From Bacillota bacterium (GTDB lineage Bacteria > Bacillota > Sulfobacillia > JAJYWN01): DNA of 39,427 nt. Below, in pieces: positions 39,373 through 39,427 of this stretch. Where the stretch lies: the NCBI GenBank assembly GCA_021791495.1, contig JAJYWN010000058.1, positions 48,259 through 87,685 on the forward strand, read 5' to 3'. Position 1 is the stretch's first letter, and each line of letters begins with the position of its first letter. The notes under the pieces were generated by a model. It saw nothing but the letters and a program-made list of their open reading frames with translations. It searched no databases and had not been told where the DNA came from. A program made the position numbers and the translations under genes.

Positions 39373-39427
39373 AAGTGGGCTGCAGCTTCGTCCTAGATAC
39401 GTTCAGTTCGACGGTGGCAATCTCCGT

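Overview
The window reads as a high-G+C, endospore-forming, probably anaerobic Bacillota (Firmicutes). An alpha/beta-type small acid-soluble spore protein lies at 2948-3181, strong Shine-Dalgarno (SD) sequences precede many genes, GTG and TTG starts are common, and a tungsten/molybdenum aldehyde:ferredoxin oxidoreductase (AOR) sits with ferredoxin-type partners. I cannot name the genus. I see no rRNA, tRNA, CRISPR array or intact mobile element.

Layout. 0-3.6 kb: a small TIGR04086-like membrane protein, a patatin-like hydrolase, a wall-binding polysaccharide deacetylase homologue, the spore protein and an FmdB-type zinc ribbon. 3.7-4.5 kb: a gene-free stretch rich in hairpins. 4.5-10.7 kb: a tightly packed redox operon. 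It holds an HcnA/HcnB/HcnC-like amine or amino-acid dehydrogenase (2Fe-2S subunit, FAD/NAD subunit with an added Fe-S domain, separate BFD-like 2Fe-2S subunit, DAO-type flavoprotein), a four-cluster ferredoxin, an AOR and a ThiS/MoaD-like protein ending in Gly-Gly. A D-aminoacylase-family deacylase and a double-GNAT protein follow at 11.3-14.0 kb. A plausible but unproven reading is deacylation of N-acyl amino acids, oxidation of the amine, then AOR oxidation of the aldehyde product.

14.0-19.3 kb: an ABC exporter pair on the minus strand, divergent from a two-gene unit that is the most striking feature here. One gene encodes a DUF2207-like membrane protein ending in a Cys-Ala repeat tail. The next starts on the very next base and encodes a radical SAM/SPASM enzyme with a PqqD-like N-terminal region. 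This looks like a substrate/maturase pair acting on a membrane-anchored protein.

19.4-28.5 kb: accessory genes with much decay. They include a broken ECF sigma factor beside an intact zinc-finger anti-sigma factor, an internally deleted methyltransferase, a sugar-isomerase-like TIM barrel, four tandem Nudix domains (the third with a clean internal deletion), ModA and ModB without ModC, a PadR regulator, and two related membrane proteins of which the second is frameshifted.

28.5-39.4 kb: a DinG-type helicase, methyltransferases, an APH-type phosphotransferase, a CcdA homologue interrupted by an in-frame TGA, three exported or membrane proteins of unknown function (two with SHOCT-like C-termini), and an OmpR-type two-component system that probably heads the minus-strand cluster.
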